Under the pieces are notes generated by a model. It saw nothing but the letters and a program-made list of their open reading frames with translations, was not told the origin of the DNA and did no database searches. From NCBI GenBank assembly GCA_013332095.1, contig JABENI010000004.1, positions 1 through 64,000 on the forward strand: 64,000 nucleotides of DNA. Direction: 5' to 3'. The translations under genes and the position numbers were made by a program. Origin of the DNA: Candidatus Bathyoplasma sp. NZ. Lineage in GTDB: Bacteria; Bacillota_I; Bacilli_A; MAG-NZ. Positions 43,813 through 53,925 of this stretch are shown here, one piece after another (within the stretch, counting starts at the first letter, position 1; the number at the start of each line of letters is the position of its first letter).

Positions 43813-44072
43813 TGCGTTTAGATAAATATTTAAAAATATCACGATTGATTAAAAGACGCCCTATAGCAAAAGAAATCGCTGATTCTGGTAGAATAAAAAT
43901 AAATTCTAAAATTGCTAAATCAAGTAGTGTTGTTAAAGTTGATGATTTAATCGAAATAGCTTTTGGTAATAAAATTGTGACAGTAAAAATTACAAATATA
44001 ATAAATTCTACAAAAAAAGAAGATGCTTCTAAAACGTACGAATTAATTAAGGAAATTAGAAATGATTTATAG
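43812..44072 (+). CDS. rqcP: S4-domain RNA-binding protein RqcP (YabO)
   Basis: 86 residues, a single S4 domain: '[49 protein letters not shown]'. This is the RqcP/YabO/Hsp15-like family, which assists RqcH in alanine tailing of stalled nascent chains on the 50S subunit. In Bacillus yabO precedes yabP and yabQ, and this order is kept, but the block has moved behind ftsH. A terminator hairpin covers its stop. Confidence 0.93.
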   Translation: MRLDKYLKISRLIKRRPIAKEIADSGRIKINSKIAKSSSVVKVDDLIEIAFGNKIVTVKITNIINSTKKEDASKTYELIKEIRNDL

Positions 44073-44087
44073 TCATTTCTAATTTTT
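44054..44087 (+). terminator. Terminator after rqcP
   Basis: AATTAGAAATGA (44054-44065) and TCATTTCTAATT (44073-44084) form a perfect 12-bp stem with a seven-base loop, followed by TTTTTATTTTT. It ends the tilS-hpt-ftsH-rqcP transcript. Confidence 0.8.
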
Positions 44088-44101
44088 ATTTTTCATACAC
44101 T
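44073..44101 (+). promoter_or_regulatory. Sigma-E-like promoter of yabP-yabQ
   Basis: TCATTTC (44073-44079), a 14-base spacer and CATACACT (44094-44101). The -10 is a perfect match to the mother-cell sigma-E form CATAYAHT and the -35 matches KMATATT at five of seven positions. In Bacillus yabP and yabQ are sigma-E genes. The -35 overlaps the 3' arm of the terminator. Confidence 0.6.
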
Positions 44102-44122
44102 TTGTTAGGAGAGGTGATAAAT

Positions 44123-44380
44123 ATGGATAAGCATCAAATAATGATACATGATAGACAAGCTATTGATTTAACTGGAGTAAAAAAATTAGGTACATTAAAC
44201 GAGTCAGAATTTTATTTAGACACAGAGTTAGGCAATTTAAAAATAACGGGGAGCAATTTAGAAATTCAAAATTACGATATTGATAAAGGATTACTTACTA
44301 TTAAAGGCAATTTAAATAGCTTTGAATATGTGGAAACTACTTCAATTTCAACTTCATTTTTCAGTAAATTATTCAAATGA
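44123..44380 (+). CDS. yabP: Sporulation protein YabP
   Basis: 85 residues from the ATG at 44123, with AGGAGAGGTGATA upstream. Seen: 'QIMIHDRQAIDLTGVKKLGTLNESEFYLDTELGNLKITGSNLEIQ', the YabP/YqfC fold of short beta strands. Made in the mother cell and needed for normal spore formation in Bacillus; precise role unknown. Its last codons overlap the yabQ start by four bases (ATGA), so the two are translated together. Confidence 0.92.
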   Translation: MDKHQIMIHDRQAIDLTGVKKLGTLNESEFYLDTELGNLKITGSNLEIQNYDIDKGLLTIKGNLNSFEYVETTSISTSFFSKLFK

Positions 44381-44802
44381 TATCGATAAACACACAGTAT
44401 TCTCTTTTATTGAATTCAATTATTTTTGGAATATATTTAGGTATTACTTATGATATTCTTAAATTTTTTGCCACTAAAAGATACTGGCTACACGTAACAA
44501 AAGATATTTTATTTTGGATAGTACAAGGGCTTATCTCTGGTTATTTCTTTTATAAAATTAGTAACGGGATAATTCCAATAATGCTTTTTTTACTATTTTT
44601 AGCAGGCTATTTAATTTATTCATTGACTTTAAAAAAATGTTTAAATAAGTATTTCATCCAAAACATTCAATCTTTAAAATCTATCGTAAAAGCAAATAAA
44701 AAATTAATCTTTTTTTTACTTGCCTTTGACCTTTACGCTAAATTACGAACTTTTATTAAAAAAGCTTTTAAAAAGCGAAAGCAAGATGTCAATAAGAGTT
44801 GA
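44377..44802 (+). CDS. yabQ: Spore cortex biosynthesis protein YabQ
   Basis: 141 residues with about four membrane helices and a basic C-terminus. 'LLNSIIFGIYLGITYDILKFF', 'DILFWIVQGLISGYFFYKISNG' and 'IRPYIFLLF'-like third helix region are typical of YabQ, which localises to the forespore membrane in the mother cell and is needed for cortex formation. The divIC gene that normally follows in Bacillus is absent; lysS comes next, after a short spacer. Confidence 0.9.
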   Translation: MISINTQYSLLLNSIIFGIYLGITYDILKFFATKRYWLHVTKDILFWIVQGLISGYFFYKISNGIIPIMLFLLFLAGYLIYSLTLKKCLNKYFIQNIQSLKSIVKANKKLIFFLLAFDLYAKLRTFIKKAFKKRKQDVNKS

Positions 44803-46332
<1,530 letters not shown>

Positions 46333-46345
46333 GCCAAATTAAAAG

Positions 46346-46372
46346 TAGTCAATAAATTGACTATTTTTTTTT
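46346..46372 (+). terminator. Terminator of lysS
   Basis: TAGTCAA (46346-46352) and TTGACTA (46357-46363), four-base loop, then nine T. Confidence 0.85.
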
Positions 46373-46380
46373 ATAAAACA

Positions 46381-46401
46381 AAAGGACTAAGATAGTCCTT
46401 T
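46381..46401 (-). terminator. Terminator of folD
   Basis: AAAGGACTA (46381-46389) and TAGTCCTTT (46393-46401) form a perfect 9-bp stem with loop AGA and A/T tails; it follows the folD stop on the minus strand. Confidence 0.8.
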
Positions 46402-46414
46402 TTAAAATAAAAGA

Positions 46415-47272
46415 TTATTTTTCTAATTGATTAATAAATGCTTCGTAAGTATTTTCCATTAAACAAGCAATTGTCATCGGTCCTACTCCACCTGGTACTG
46501 GAGTAATATGTGATGCAACTTCTTTTACACTGTCGAAATCTACATCTCCACACAATTTACCGTTATCCATTCTATGAATTCCTACATCAATAACAATTGC
46601 ACCTGGTTTAACATACTCCGCTGTCACCATTTTAGGTCTACCTGCTGCAACTACTAAAACATCAGCATTTTTAGTATGTTTAGCTAAATCAGCCGTTCTA
46701 CTATGAGTAATCGTTACAGTTGCATTTTCTCTTAAAAGCAATTGAGCAATTGGTTTTCCCACAATATTACTTCTTCCTACTACTACTGCATCTTTTCCTG
46801 AAATATTAAATCCTGCTGATTTAATCATTTTGATAATTCCCTTTGGTGTGCATGGAATTAAACTTTTTTTACCAATACTTAAGTTTCCTACATTAATCGT
46901 ATGGAATCCATCTACATCTTTTTCAATAGCAATTCTATCGATTACTTTATCTACATCTATATGTTTTGGCAATGGTAATTGTACTAAAATACCATTCACT
47001 GATTGATCTTCGTTTAATTGATCAACTAAAGTTAATAAATCGGCTTCACTAATTGTCGTAGGCTTTAAAATTAACTCTGACTCAAATCCTATTAAATTAG
47101 CTGCTTTTTCTTTCGCTCCTACATAAGTTTGACTAGCTGGGTCTTCTCCAACTAAAACTGCTACTAATTTTGGAACAGTTCCATATTTTTCTTTACATGA
47201 TGCTACTTTTTCCTTTAATTCTACTTTTAATGCTTTTGATAGTTGCTTTCCATCAATAATTTGTGCTGCCAT
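46415..47272 (-). CDS. folD: Methylenetetrahydrofolate dehydrogenase / cyclohydrolase
   Basis: 285 residues from the ATG at 47272 (AGAGGTGATAAG upstream; a longer frame to 47320 lacks a ribosome binding site). Interconverts methylene-, methenyl- and formyl-THF. Seen: 'VLVGEDPASQTYVGAKEKAA' with the catalytic Tyr and Lys, 'GILVQLPLPKHID', 'VVGRSNIVGKP' (NADP site) and 'TPVPGGVGPMTIACLMENT'. Supplies formyl-THF for purine synthesis together with fhs at 56901. Confidence 0.96.
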   Translation of the reverse strand: MAAQIIDGKQLSKALKVELKEKVASCKEKYGTVPKLVAVLVGEDPASQTYVGAKEKAANLIGFESELILKPTTISEADLLTLVDQLNEDQSVNGILVQLPLPKHIDVDKVIDRIAIEKDVDGFHTINVGNLSIGKKSLIPCTPKGIIKMIKSAGFNISGKDAVVVGRSNIVGKPIAQLLLRENATVTITHSRTADLAKHTKNADVLVVAAGRPKMVTAEYVKPGAIVIDVGIHRMDNGKLCGDVDFDSVKEVASHITPVPGGVGPMTIACLMENTYEAFINQLEK

Positions 47273-47368
47273 CTTATCACCTCTAGTTACAATTATACAA
47301 AAATGGTTTCTATAAAACAAGTGGTTACTGTCATTAAGTTTTATTTTTCTTCCTTAAATTAAGATAAT

Positions 47369-47378
47369 ATGCTATAAT
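47369..47378 (+). promoter_or_regulatory. Extended -10 promoter
   Basis: TATAAT (47373-47378) preceded by TGC, upstream of AAGGAGGAG and the ATG at 47400. No clear -35. Confidence 0.5.
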
Positions 47379-47399
47379 ACATAGACAAGGAGGAGTAAT

Positions 47400-49019
47400 A
47401 TGAACAAATCTAAATTGATTTTTTGGATCACTTTTTTAGTGATAGAGTTTTTATTAATATTTTACTTAGTATTACCAGTTTTAAATTTTAAAATATTCTC
47501 ATTTTGGCAACTTTTATTCTTTATCAGTATCCAAATATTTTTGATATTTAATTGGAAGGTGAAAATTAAATTTTCTGATAATGGTACTATTGATAATGTC
47601 AACAGTTATTTAAAGAATTCTAAATATTTCAAATATATTCTTTTAAGTATGCTTTTAATTATTGGTATAACTTTTTTCACAACATCTAAAATTTTCCATG
47701 CTAAATCATACGCCAATTTAATTGGTACAGTAAGCGCACCAATTGATTTTTCCGAAGATTTTGATGCAATTGACACTGATACAAACTTACCTATTATCGA
47801 TAACGCATTGGCTAGCATCTTAGGAGATAAAGAATTTGGAAAACACGGTAGCCTAGGTAGTGAATTTCACGTGGGAACTTTCCATGACTTAAGTGTTAAC
47901 AGTAATTTAGTAGCAGTAGCACCACTTGAATACAACGGTTTATTCAAATGGTTGGGAAATAAAGAGGGAACTCCTGGTTATGTTATGGTAGATAAGTATA
48001 CTGGAGAAGTTGAAATAAAAACTGATTCTCGCTTAAAATACACTAAATCAGCTTATTTCTCGAAAGATTTAAAACGTCATATTTATCTCAATGGTGAAAA
48101 TGCTAAAAATTATATCTTAACTGACTTCGCCTTAGAACTTGATGATCAATTTAATCCTTATTATGTAATCTCAGCATTAAGTCCTACTATTGGATTCGGT
48201 GGAAAAGATGTTAAAATGGTCTACACTGTTAATCCAACCAACGGAGAAATTAAAAGTTATAAAGTCAATGAAGTCCCTGAGTGGGTTGATACTGTTTATC
48301 CTGAAAATCTAGTGATAGATCAGTTAAACAATTGGGGTAAATACCAAAACGGATTTTTAAATAGTGTTTTTGGTCAAAAGAATGTTATTCAAACAACTGA
48401 TGGCTCAAGACGTGTTTATAATGATAATTCTGTTTATCACTATACCGGTCTGACAAGTATAGCAAATGATGAAGCAACGATTGGATTTGTTTTTGTTAAT
48501 ACTAAAACAAAAGAAGTTTCACAGTATTCAACAAGTGGAGCTACAGAAAATGCCGCTAGGTCTTCTGCCGAAGGAATGGTTCAAAACTATGGTTATACGG
48601 CAACTTTCCCTATTCCGATGAATGTTCATAATCAACCCACATTTTTTATAACATTAAAAGATGATAAAATGTTAATTAAACAGTATGCCTTTGTCAACAT
48701 TTCAGATTTCTCAAAAGTTGGAATCGGTGATACTATCAGCAACGCTTTAATAGATTACAGCAATAAATTATTAGGTAACATTGCCATAAATCCTGAATCT
48801 GACAATTTTGAAACTGTAACTGGTAAAGTTGTAAGAATAAGTGATGTTATAATTTCTGGTGAGACTTACTATTATATTTTGTTAGACGACGGTAAAATTT
48901 ATAGTGCTCGCTTTAATCTTGATAATTTTTTAATCGTCACTACGATTGGTGATGAAGTGGAGATTCTCGTAACTGATAATATTGTTTACCAATTTAAAAA
49001 TAATACTTTAGATCCTTAA
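47400..49019 (+). CDS. Unknown membrane-anchored extracytoplasmic protein
   Basis: 539 residues. Three N-terminal membrane helices (about 6-28, 33-51, 78-97), then a large extracytoplasmic domain of about 440 residues. Three places carry a strand-turn of the type V-x-x-x-T-G-E-V: 'YVMVDKYTGEVEIK', 'VYTVNPTNGEIKSYKV' and 'GFVFVNTKTKEVSQYS', reminiscent of PepSY-type or beta-propeller-like repeats. I do not recognise the family. Own promoter, very strong AAGGAGGAG, own terminator: a stand-alone gene. No catalytic motif seen. The C-terminus ('VTGKVVRISDVIISGETYYYILLDDGKIYSARF') looks like an OB-like small barrel. Confidence 0.6.
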   Translation: MNKSKLIFWITFLVIEFLLIFYLVLPVLNFKIFSFWQLLFFISIQIFLIFNWKVKIKFSDNGTIDNVNSYLKNSKYFKYILLSMLLIIGITFFTTSKIFHAKSYANLIGTVSAPIDFSEDFDAIDTDTNLPIIDNALASILGDKEFGKHGSLGSEFHVGTFHDLSVNSNLVAVAPLEYNGLFKWLGNKEGTPGYVMVDKYTGEVEIKTDSRLKYTKSAYFSKDLKRHIYLNGENAKNYILTDFALELDDQFNPYYVISALSPTIGFGGKDVKMVYTVNPTNGEIKSYKVNEVPEWVDTVYPENLVIDQLNNWGKYQNGFLNSVFGQKNVIQTTDGSRRVYNDNSVYHYTGLTSIANDEATIGFVFVNTKTKEVSQYSTSGATENAARSSAEGMVQNYGYTATFPIPMNVHNQPTFFITLKDDKMLIKQYAFVNISDFSKVGIGDTISNALIDYSNKLLGNIAINPESDNFETVTGKVVRISDVIISGETYYYILLDDGKIYSARFNLDNFLIVTTIGDEVEILVTDNIVYQFKNNTLDP

Positions 49020-49021
49020 AT

Positions 49022-49057
49022 AAAAAAACTCAATGGATATCGTTGAGTTTTTTTTTA
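49022..49057. terminator. Bidirectional terminator
   Basis: AAAAACTCAA (49024-49033) pairs with TTGAGTTTTT (49043-49052), extendable by two inner pairs, between two convergent genes. Confidence 0.8.
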
Positions 49058-49059
49058 TC

Positions 49060-49671
49060 CTAATCAAGTTTTGTGTTATCACTAGTGTTCGAATTATTTT
49101 TATCCAAATTACAAAAAAACACTATTGAAATTGTAGCTCCTAAAATAAAACATATTAAATTAACAGTAAAATTTGTCTGGAGTTCTGAAACAGTTTCTTT
49201 TTGTATTGTTCTGTTGTTTAAAAAATATTGTTTAGATATTTTAATATCATTACCAATTCTTACTTTTATATAAAACTCTATCTGCCTGTTTGATTTTATT
49301 GTAACAGATACTTTTTCATTTTTGAAAATTTTGATTTCATGTAAAATATCTGCTCTTTGAATGAAGGTGTCACCTGTATTGTTTTTTAGTTGAACTTTTT
49401 CTGATAATTTTATATACAGTGATATTTCATCGTATTTAAATCCTTTGACATTGTTAATTATGATTGATGAAGTATTTCCTGTTCTTGTAGTTTTTAACAT
49501 TCCACTTTGGTATAACCAATCATTATCTATGCTTTTTGAACTATCAAATAATAGATTATCTGTATTTAATTCTAGTTTTACCTCATCTTCTGTTTTAGCA
49601 AAAATTATTTGTCTATTAAAATTAAAAATATAAAATGTCAATCCAAATACAAATATTAATTTTAAAATCAT
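49060..49671 (-). CDS. Unknown secreted or membrane protein
   Basis: 203 residues. N-terminal hydrophobic signal (about 3-25) with a possible cleavage site at 'FAKTEDE', a beta-rich polar domain with regularly spaced Thr and Ile ('TRTGNTSSIIINNVKGF', 'VQLKNNTGDTFIQRADILHEIKIF'), then a C-terminal membrane helix (about 168-188) and a short polar tail. No family recognised. A typical small type I membrane protein layout. The 270 bases upstream, to 49941, hold no gene apart from the terminator of the deaminase gene. Confidence 0.5.
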   Translation of the reverse strand: MILKLIFVFGLTFYIFNFNRQIIFAKTEDEVKLELNTDNLLFDSSKSIDNDWLYQSGMLKTTRTGNTSSIIINNVKGFKYDEISLYIKLSEKVQLKNNTGDTFIQRADILHEIKIFKNEKVSVTIKSNRQIEFYIKVRIGNDIKISKQYFLNNRTIQKETVSELQTNFTVNLICFILGATISIVFFCNLDKNNSNTSDNTKLD

Positions 49672-49903
49672 TTTACCATTCCTTTTTATTTAATATCAAA
49701 ATATTAACATGTTTAAATTCAATAAATTAATCAATATTCAAATCTTTTGAATTATCATCTTTCATAATATGTAATATTTTTACAAATAAAATAATTTTTT
49801 TATGTTTACTCTGATTTTTCTTCATATAATTACAATAATTTTTAACTCTAATATTACTTAAAATCTTTATTATCAAAACATTTTTATCAAACTAATGCAT
49901 TAA

Positions 49904-49930
49904 AAAAAGCATGACAGTTCCATGCTTTTT
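49904..49930 (-). terminator. Terminator of the nucleoside transport operon
   Basis: AAAAAGCATG (49904-49913) and CATGCTTTTT (49921-49930), perfect 10-bp stem with a seven-base loop, downstream of the deaminase gene on the minus strand. Confidence 0.85.
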
Positions 49931-49941
49931 ATTTTTAGTTA

Positions 49942-50433
49942 TTATTTTTTATTCCAATAGCCCTCGTGGATTTTAGCTATTTCTTGATCAAAACCAGCGA
50001 TTGGTCCGATAACTTTAATATCTTTTTGCCCTCCATGAAAAATTTTCCGACATGGTACACTGAATGTTGGATTTTGTGGATTACTACCAGTTAATTTTAA
50101 TAATTCTTCTTCTGATATGGCATATGCTACTGTTCCAATATTCGCCCAGTAGATTGCTCCTGAACACATACAACAAGGTTCGGCAATACTGTATAAGGTA
50201 CAATCCCATAAAAACTGTTTAGAATATTTTTTTGATGCCGCTTCGGCTAAGGCAGTTTCTGCATGACCAGTACATTTATTTTCGCTAATTTCAACATTTT
50301 CCTGCTCTAAAATTATTTTCCCTTCTCTATCAACTAAAACTGCTCCAAAAGGGGTATTTCCATGCTCACGAGCGCTTTTTGATAACTGAGCGGCTCTTTT
50401 AAGATATTTTTTGTGATCTAAATTTTGCTTCAT
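49942..50433 (-). CDS. Nucleoside/nucleobase deaminase (cytidine deaminase fold)
   Basis: 163 residues. Zinc motif HAE (57-59) and PCCMC (86-90; ligands Cys87 and Cys90), with 'CTGHAETALAEAASKK' and 'EPCCMCSGAIYWANIGTVAYAIS'. The GHAET and the CMCSGAI stretches fit the guanine deaminase-like group better than tRNA adenosine deaminase, and the C-terminus 'IHEGYWNK' is also typical of that group. The context (last gene of the nucleoside ABC operon) supports action on a purine base or nucleoside. Two bases separate it from nupQ. Confidence 0.8.
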   Translation of the reverse strand: MKQNLDHKKYLKRAAQLSKSAREHGNTPFGAVLVDREGKIILEQENVEISENKCTGHAETALAEAASKKYSKQFLWDCTLYSIAEPCCMCSGAIYWANIGTVAYAISEEELLKLTGSNPQNPTFSVPCRKIFHGGQKDIKVIGPIAGFDQEIAKIHEGYWNKK

Positions 50434-50435
50434 TT

Positions 50436-51356
50436 CTACCTATCCTCTCTAAAATAAGATTTCCCCAGTGCTGCTGGAACTTTAGTACTGGATTTGGAGA
50501 AATAAGAAATTGAAATCAAGACTATAATCGTAACTGCATACGGTAAACTGGCTATTAAATATGCTGAGAACGGTAACTCAAAATACACTCCCACTATTTG
50601 CAGTCCTCCGAATATAAACGCTCCGATAATAGCTCTCAATGGTTTCCAACTACTAAATACTACTAAAGCGATTGCTACCCAACCTCTACCGGCTGTGACA
50701 TTGTTAAACCAAGCATTAGTTAAAATGATAGTTAGGTAAGCACCTCCTAATCCGATAAGAGCTCCGCCTAATAAAATATTTATATATTTATATTTAGTAA
50801 CATTAACTCCTGCTGCTTCAGCTGCATTTGGATCCTCTCCAATACTTTTAATATTTAATCCTATCCTCGTTTTATTGTATAAAATATACATCACAACAGC
50901 TAGAATTAAACTTAAATAAACTAATATATTTTGATTGAAAAGCACGTTTCCTATCAATGGAATTTCACTCAATAGAGGAATAGGTCTATTAACGGCTAAA
51001 CTTGCAACTCCTTCCCCAAAATTAACTCCCACATAGTTTATCCCTAGTGCAGATGATAATCCAACACCTAAAATGGTAATAGTTAATCCCGTAACTGTCT
51101 GACTTGTTTTAAAAGTAATTGTAAATACAGCATAAATTCCTGCTAGTATCATTGAAAAGAGCATCCCACCAACTAGTGCTAGTATAGCACTATCAGTACT
51201 ATACCCAAATGCAAATGCGCCAAATGCTCCCATCAACATAATTCCTTCAACACCTAAATTTAGATGTCCAACTTTTTCATTATTAATTGTTCCTAACGTT
51301 GCCAAAAGAAGTGGAATACTATAACTAACTGCTATTATCAAGTATGCTTCTATCAT
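50436..51356 (-). CDS. nupQ: Nucleoside ABC transporter permease
   Basis: 306 residues from the ATG at 51356, where AGGAGGGAATATAAG provides the ribosome binding site; an upstream start would overlap nupP. About nine membrane helices of the branched-chain/nucleoside permease family (BPD_transp_2). Seen: 'NEKVGHLNLGVEGIMLMGAFGAF', the family opening, and 'SIGEDPNAAEAAGVNVTKYKYINILLGGALIGLGGAYL', the ATPase-docking region. Partner of nupP and nupO in purine nucleoside uptake. Confidence 0.9.
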   Translation of the reverse strand: MIEAYLIIAVSYSIPLLLATLGTINNEKVGHLNLGVEGIMLMGAFGAFAFGYSTDSAILALVGGMLFSMILAGIYAVFTITFKTSQTVTGLTITILGVGLSSALGINYVGVNFGEGVASLAVNRPIPLLSEIPLIGNVLFNQNILVYLSLILAVVMYILYNKTRIGLNIKSIGEDPNAAEAAGVNVTKYKYINILLGGALIGLGGAYLTIILTNAWFNNVTAGRGWVAIALVVFSSWKPLRAIIGAFIFGGLQIVGVYFELPFSAYLIASLPYAVTIIVLISISYFSKSSTKVPAALGKSYFREDR

Positions 51357-51357
51357 C

Positions 51358-52413
51358 TTATATTCCCTCCTGTGCCTTTTCGAATTTAAATTTACTAAAA
51401 AACTCACTGGCCAATACAGATAATAATACTACCGCCTGCATAACTATCACAGAATCATTAATTCCTGGCTCTACTGATGTTAAATATTTTCCTCCTTGAG
51501 TCATAAGGGCAAAAGCAAAGGCAACAAATAGTACATTTTTAGGTTTTAGCCCTGCTAGCCAAGCAATTATAATAGCAGTATATCCAACTCCACCAGTAAT
51601 TTGTGTTGAAATAGTTTTCATAACTCCACTTGCTTGAATCATTCCAACAATTCCAAACAACGCACCACTTATAAATACTGTAATAAAAGTAAGTTTAGTT
51701 TGATTAATTCCACCATATTTTGCTGTTTTAGGACTTTCTCCAGTAACTTCAATTTCATATCCTAATCTAGATTTAGATAAAATATAGTAACAAATCCCCC
51801 CTATTATCACTGCAATAATCCAGCCTGTGTGCAAGCCAAATAATTCTGGTAAAATTGCATTTTTAGAAAACTTTGCAACTTTGGGAAATCCTAATGAACT
51901 AGGATCTGTCCATTTTACAAATTGTAAATAAGTTAAAAAATTTATTGCTATGTAATTCAACATCAACGTTACAATTGTTTCTTCTGTTTTCAACTTCACT
52001 TTGATAAAAGTAGCTAATGAAGCATATAATCCCCCACCAATAATCCCTGCTAGTAACATTAACGGCAATAGTACTATTCCTGGTAAATGATTTAGCTTAA
52101 TGGCAAAAAAAGATGCGAAGATAGCTCCAAATATAATTTGACCTTCTCCTCCGATGTTCCAAAATCTTAACTTAAAAGCAAAACTAATTGCCAGCCCACC
52201 TATAAACAGTGGAATAAACAATTTAAGCACACTTAAAATTCTAAATTTATTCCCAACAGAACCTTTTATCATTGATGTATATATAAATATTGGGTTTTTC
52301 CCCAATATTAAGAAATATAAACTCATAATTACGAAAGCTATTAAAATTGCAATTAATAAATGTAGTGACCGCTCTCTATTACTGATAGGTTTCCTCTGTA
52401 CTACTCTATACAA
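51358..52413 (-). CDS. nupP: Nucleoside ABC transporter permease
   Basis: 351 residues. Start chosen as the TTG at 52413 because a perfect AGGAGGTGA lies just before it; it overlaps the nupO stop by eight bases. About nine or ten membrane helices, with 'FRFWNIGGEGQIIFGAIFASF'-type opening ('LRFWNIGGEGQIIFGAIFA') and 'VTGESPKTAKYGGINQTKLTFITVFISGALFGIVGMIQ'. Second permease of the heterodimeric channel. One base before nupQ. Confidence 0.9.
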   Translation of the reverse strand: MYRVVQRKPISNRERSLHLLIAILIAFVIMSLYFLILGKNPIFIYTSMIKGSVGNKFRILSVLKLFIPLFIGGLAISFAFKLRFWNIGGEGQIIFGAIFASFFAIKLNHLPGIVLLPLMLLAGIIGGGLYASLATFIKVKLKTEETIVTLMLNYIAINFLTYLQFVKWTDPSSLGFPKVAKFSKNAILPELFGLHTGWIIAVIIGGICYYILSKSRLGYEIEVTGESPKTAKYGGINQTKLTFITVFISGALFGIVGMIQASGVMKTISTQITGGVGYTAIIIAWLAGLKPKNVLFVAFAFALMTQGGKYLTSVEPGINDSVIVMQAVVLLSVLASEFFSKFKFEKAQEGI

Positions 52414-53920
52414 TTGTGTCACCTCCTGAAGAAAGCATATATTTTCCAATTTCTTCTTTAGATGTAACTCTTGCAGCCAATATTTTCGAAATTCTACCTT
52501 CTGCTAATACTAGAATTCTATCGCACAATCCGATTAATGAATCTAAGTCTTCGGCAACGTATATTATTCCACAGCCTTTTCTCTTTTGCTCATTACATAT
52601 ATCATAAATTTTATGAGTAGTTTCAATGTCGAGTCCTCTAACTGGATACGAAGCAATAATAAGTTCCGGATTATTTTGTAATTCTCTTCCAAGTAGTAAT
52701 TTTTGAATATTTCCCCCTGACATTAAACTAGTTTTTTGATCAATACCAGTGGCTTTAACTTCAAAATTTTTTATAATTTCTTCAGTTAATTTTTCACTAG
52801 GTTTTTTATTCAAAATAAATCTTTCATTAATATATTCTCTTAATAGAACATTGTTCGTTAAAGACATTGAGGGAATTAATCCCATTCCTAAGCGATCTTC
52901 TGGAATATATGCATATTTACAAAAATTCAACTGAATATCTCTCACATTTTTGTTTTGAATTTCTTGACCTTTTAAGATTATTTTGCCACTATCAATTTTC
53001 TGAATCCCTACTATACTTTCACATAATGGTTTTTGCCCATTTCCACTAATTCCCGCAACCCCTAAGATTTCGCCTTTAAATAATTCAAAGGAAACATCGT
53101 TTAGGGCTTTTCTTCCCATTTTATTAGTTACAGTTACATTTTTAAATGCTAATAACAGATCATTTCCTAGTGGTTGAAATCTGGGAATGTTTAAATCCAT
53201 TGGTTGCCCAACCATCATTTCAGTCAATTTTTCTGCTGTACAATTTTTAATATCTTCGCTTTCAACTACCGTTTTACCTCGATGTAAAACGGAAACTCTA
53301 TCAGCAATTTCAAGGATTTCATTTAATTTATGACTGATAAAAATAATTGCTTTTCCTTTGTTTTTTAAATTATTGATAATAGAAAATAATTTTTGCGTTT
53401 CATCTGGTGTTAAAACTGTTGTTGGCTCATCAAATATTAATAGATCAGCTCCTATGTATAATATTTTGATAATACTTAATACTTGTTTTTCCCCGATACT
53501 CATATCATTAACAAATTTAGAAACATCAAGGTGAATATCGTAATCATTCATCAACTCATTTAATTTTTTAAGATGATTATTTTTATTAATAAAAAGTTTT
53601 TTCTCTTGACCAATTAAGATATTTTGTAATCCTGTCATTGTATTAATTAGTTTAAAGCGTTGGTATATCATCCCAACACCCAGTTCTTTTGCTTTATTGG
53701 AAGAAGTAATTGCTACTTTTTCTTCATCTATGTAAATATTTCCTGAAGTAGGTAAATAAATACCTGAAATCATATTCATAAGTGTTGATTTTCCTGCTCC
53801 ATTTTCACCTACCAAGGCGAGAACTTCCCCTTTATTTACATGTAAACAAATATTATCATTTGCGACTACTTCTCCAAATTTTTTGGTAATATTTTCAATC
53901 CTTAAAATTTGTTTAGTCAT
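52406..53920 (-). CDS. nupO: Nucleoside ABC transporter ATP-binding protein (two ATPase domains)
   Basis: 504 residues with two ABC domains, like the sugar/nucleoside MglA/NupO group. First domain: Walker A GENGAGKST, signature MSIGEKQ, Walker B LLIFDEPTTVLTP. Second domain: degenerate Walker A GISGNGQKP, signature MSGGNIQK, 'LIIASYPVRGLDIETT' in place of Walker B, as usual for the weaker site of this family. Begins five bases after the BMP lipoprotein gene; AGGAAC serves as ribosome binding site. Confidence 0.93.
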   Translation of the reverse strand: MTKQILRIENITKKFGEVVANDNICLHVNKGEVLALVGENGAGKSTLMNMISGIYLPTSGNIYIDEEKVAITSSNKAKELGVGMIYQRFKLINTMTGLQNILIGQEKKLFINKNNHLKKLNELMNDYDIHLDVSKFVNDMSIGEKQVLSIIKILYIGADLLIFDEPTTVLTPDETQKLFSIINNLKNKGKAIIFISHKLNEILEIADRVSVLHRGKTVVESEDIKNCTAEKLTEMMVGQPMDLNIPRFQPLGNDLLLAFKNVTVTNKMGRKALNDVSFELFKGEILGVAGISGNGQKPLCESIVGIQKIDSGKIILKGQEIQNKNVRDIQLNFCKYAYIPEDRLGMGLIPSMSLTNNVLLREYINERFILNKKPSEKLTEEIIKNFEVKATGIDQKTSLMSGGNIQKLLLGRELQNNPELIIASYPVRGLDIETTHKIYDICNEQKRKGCGIIYVAEDLDSLIGLCDRILVLAEGRISKILAARVTSKEEIGKYMLSSGGDTIV

Positions 53921-53925
53921 TGCCG

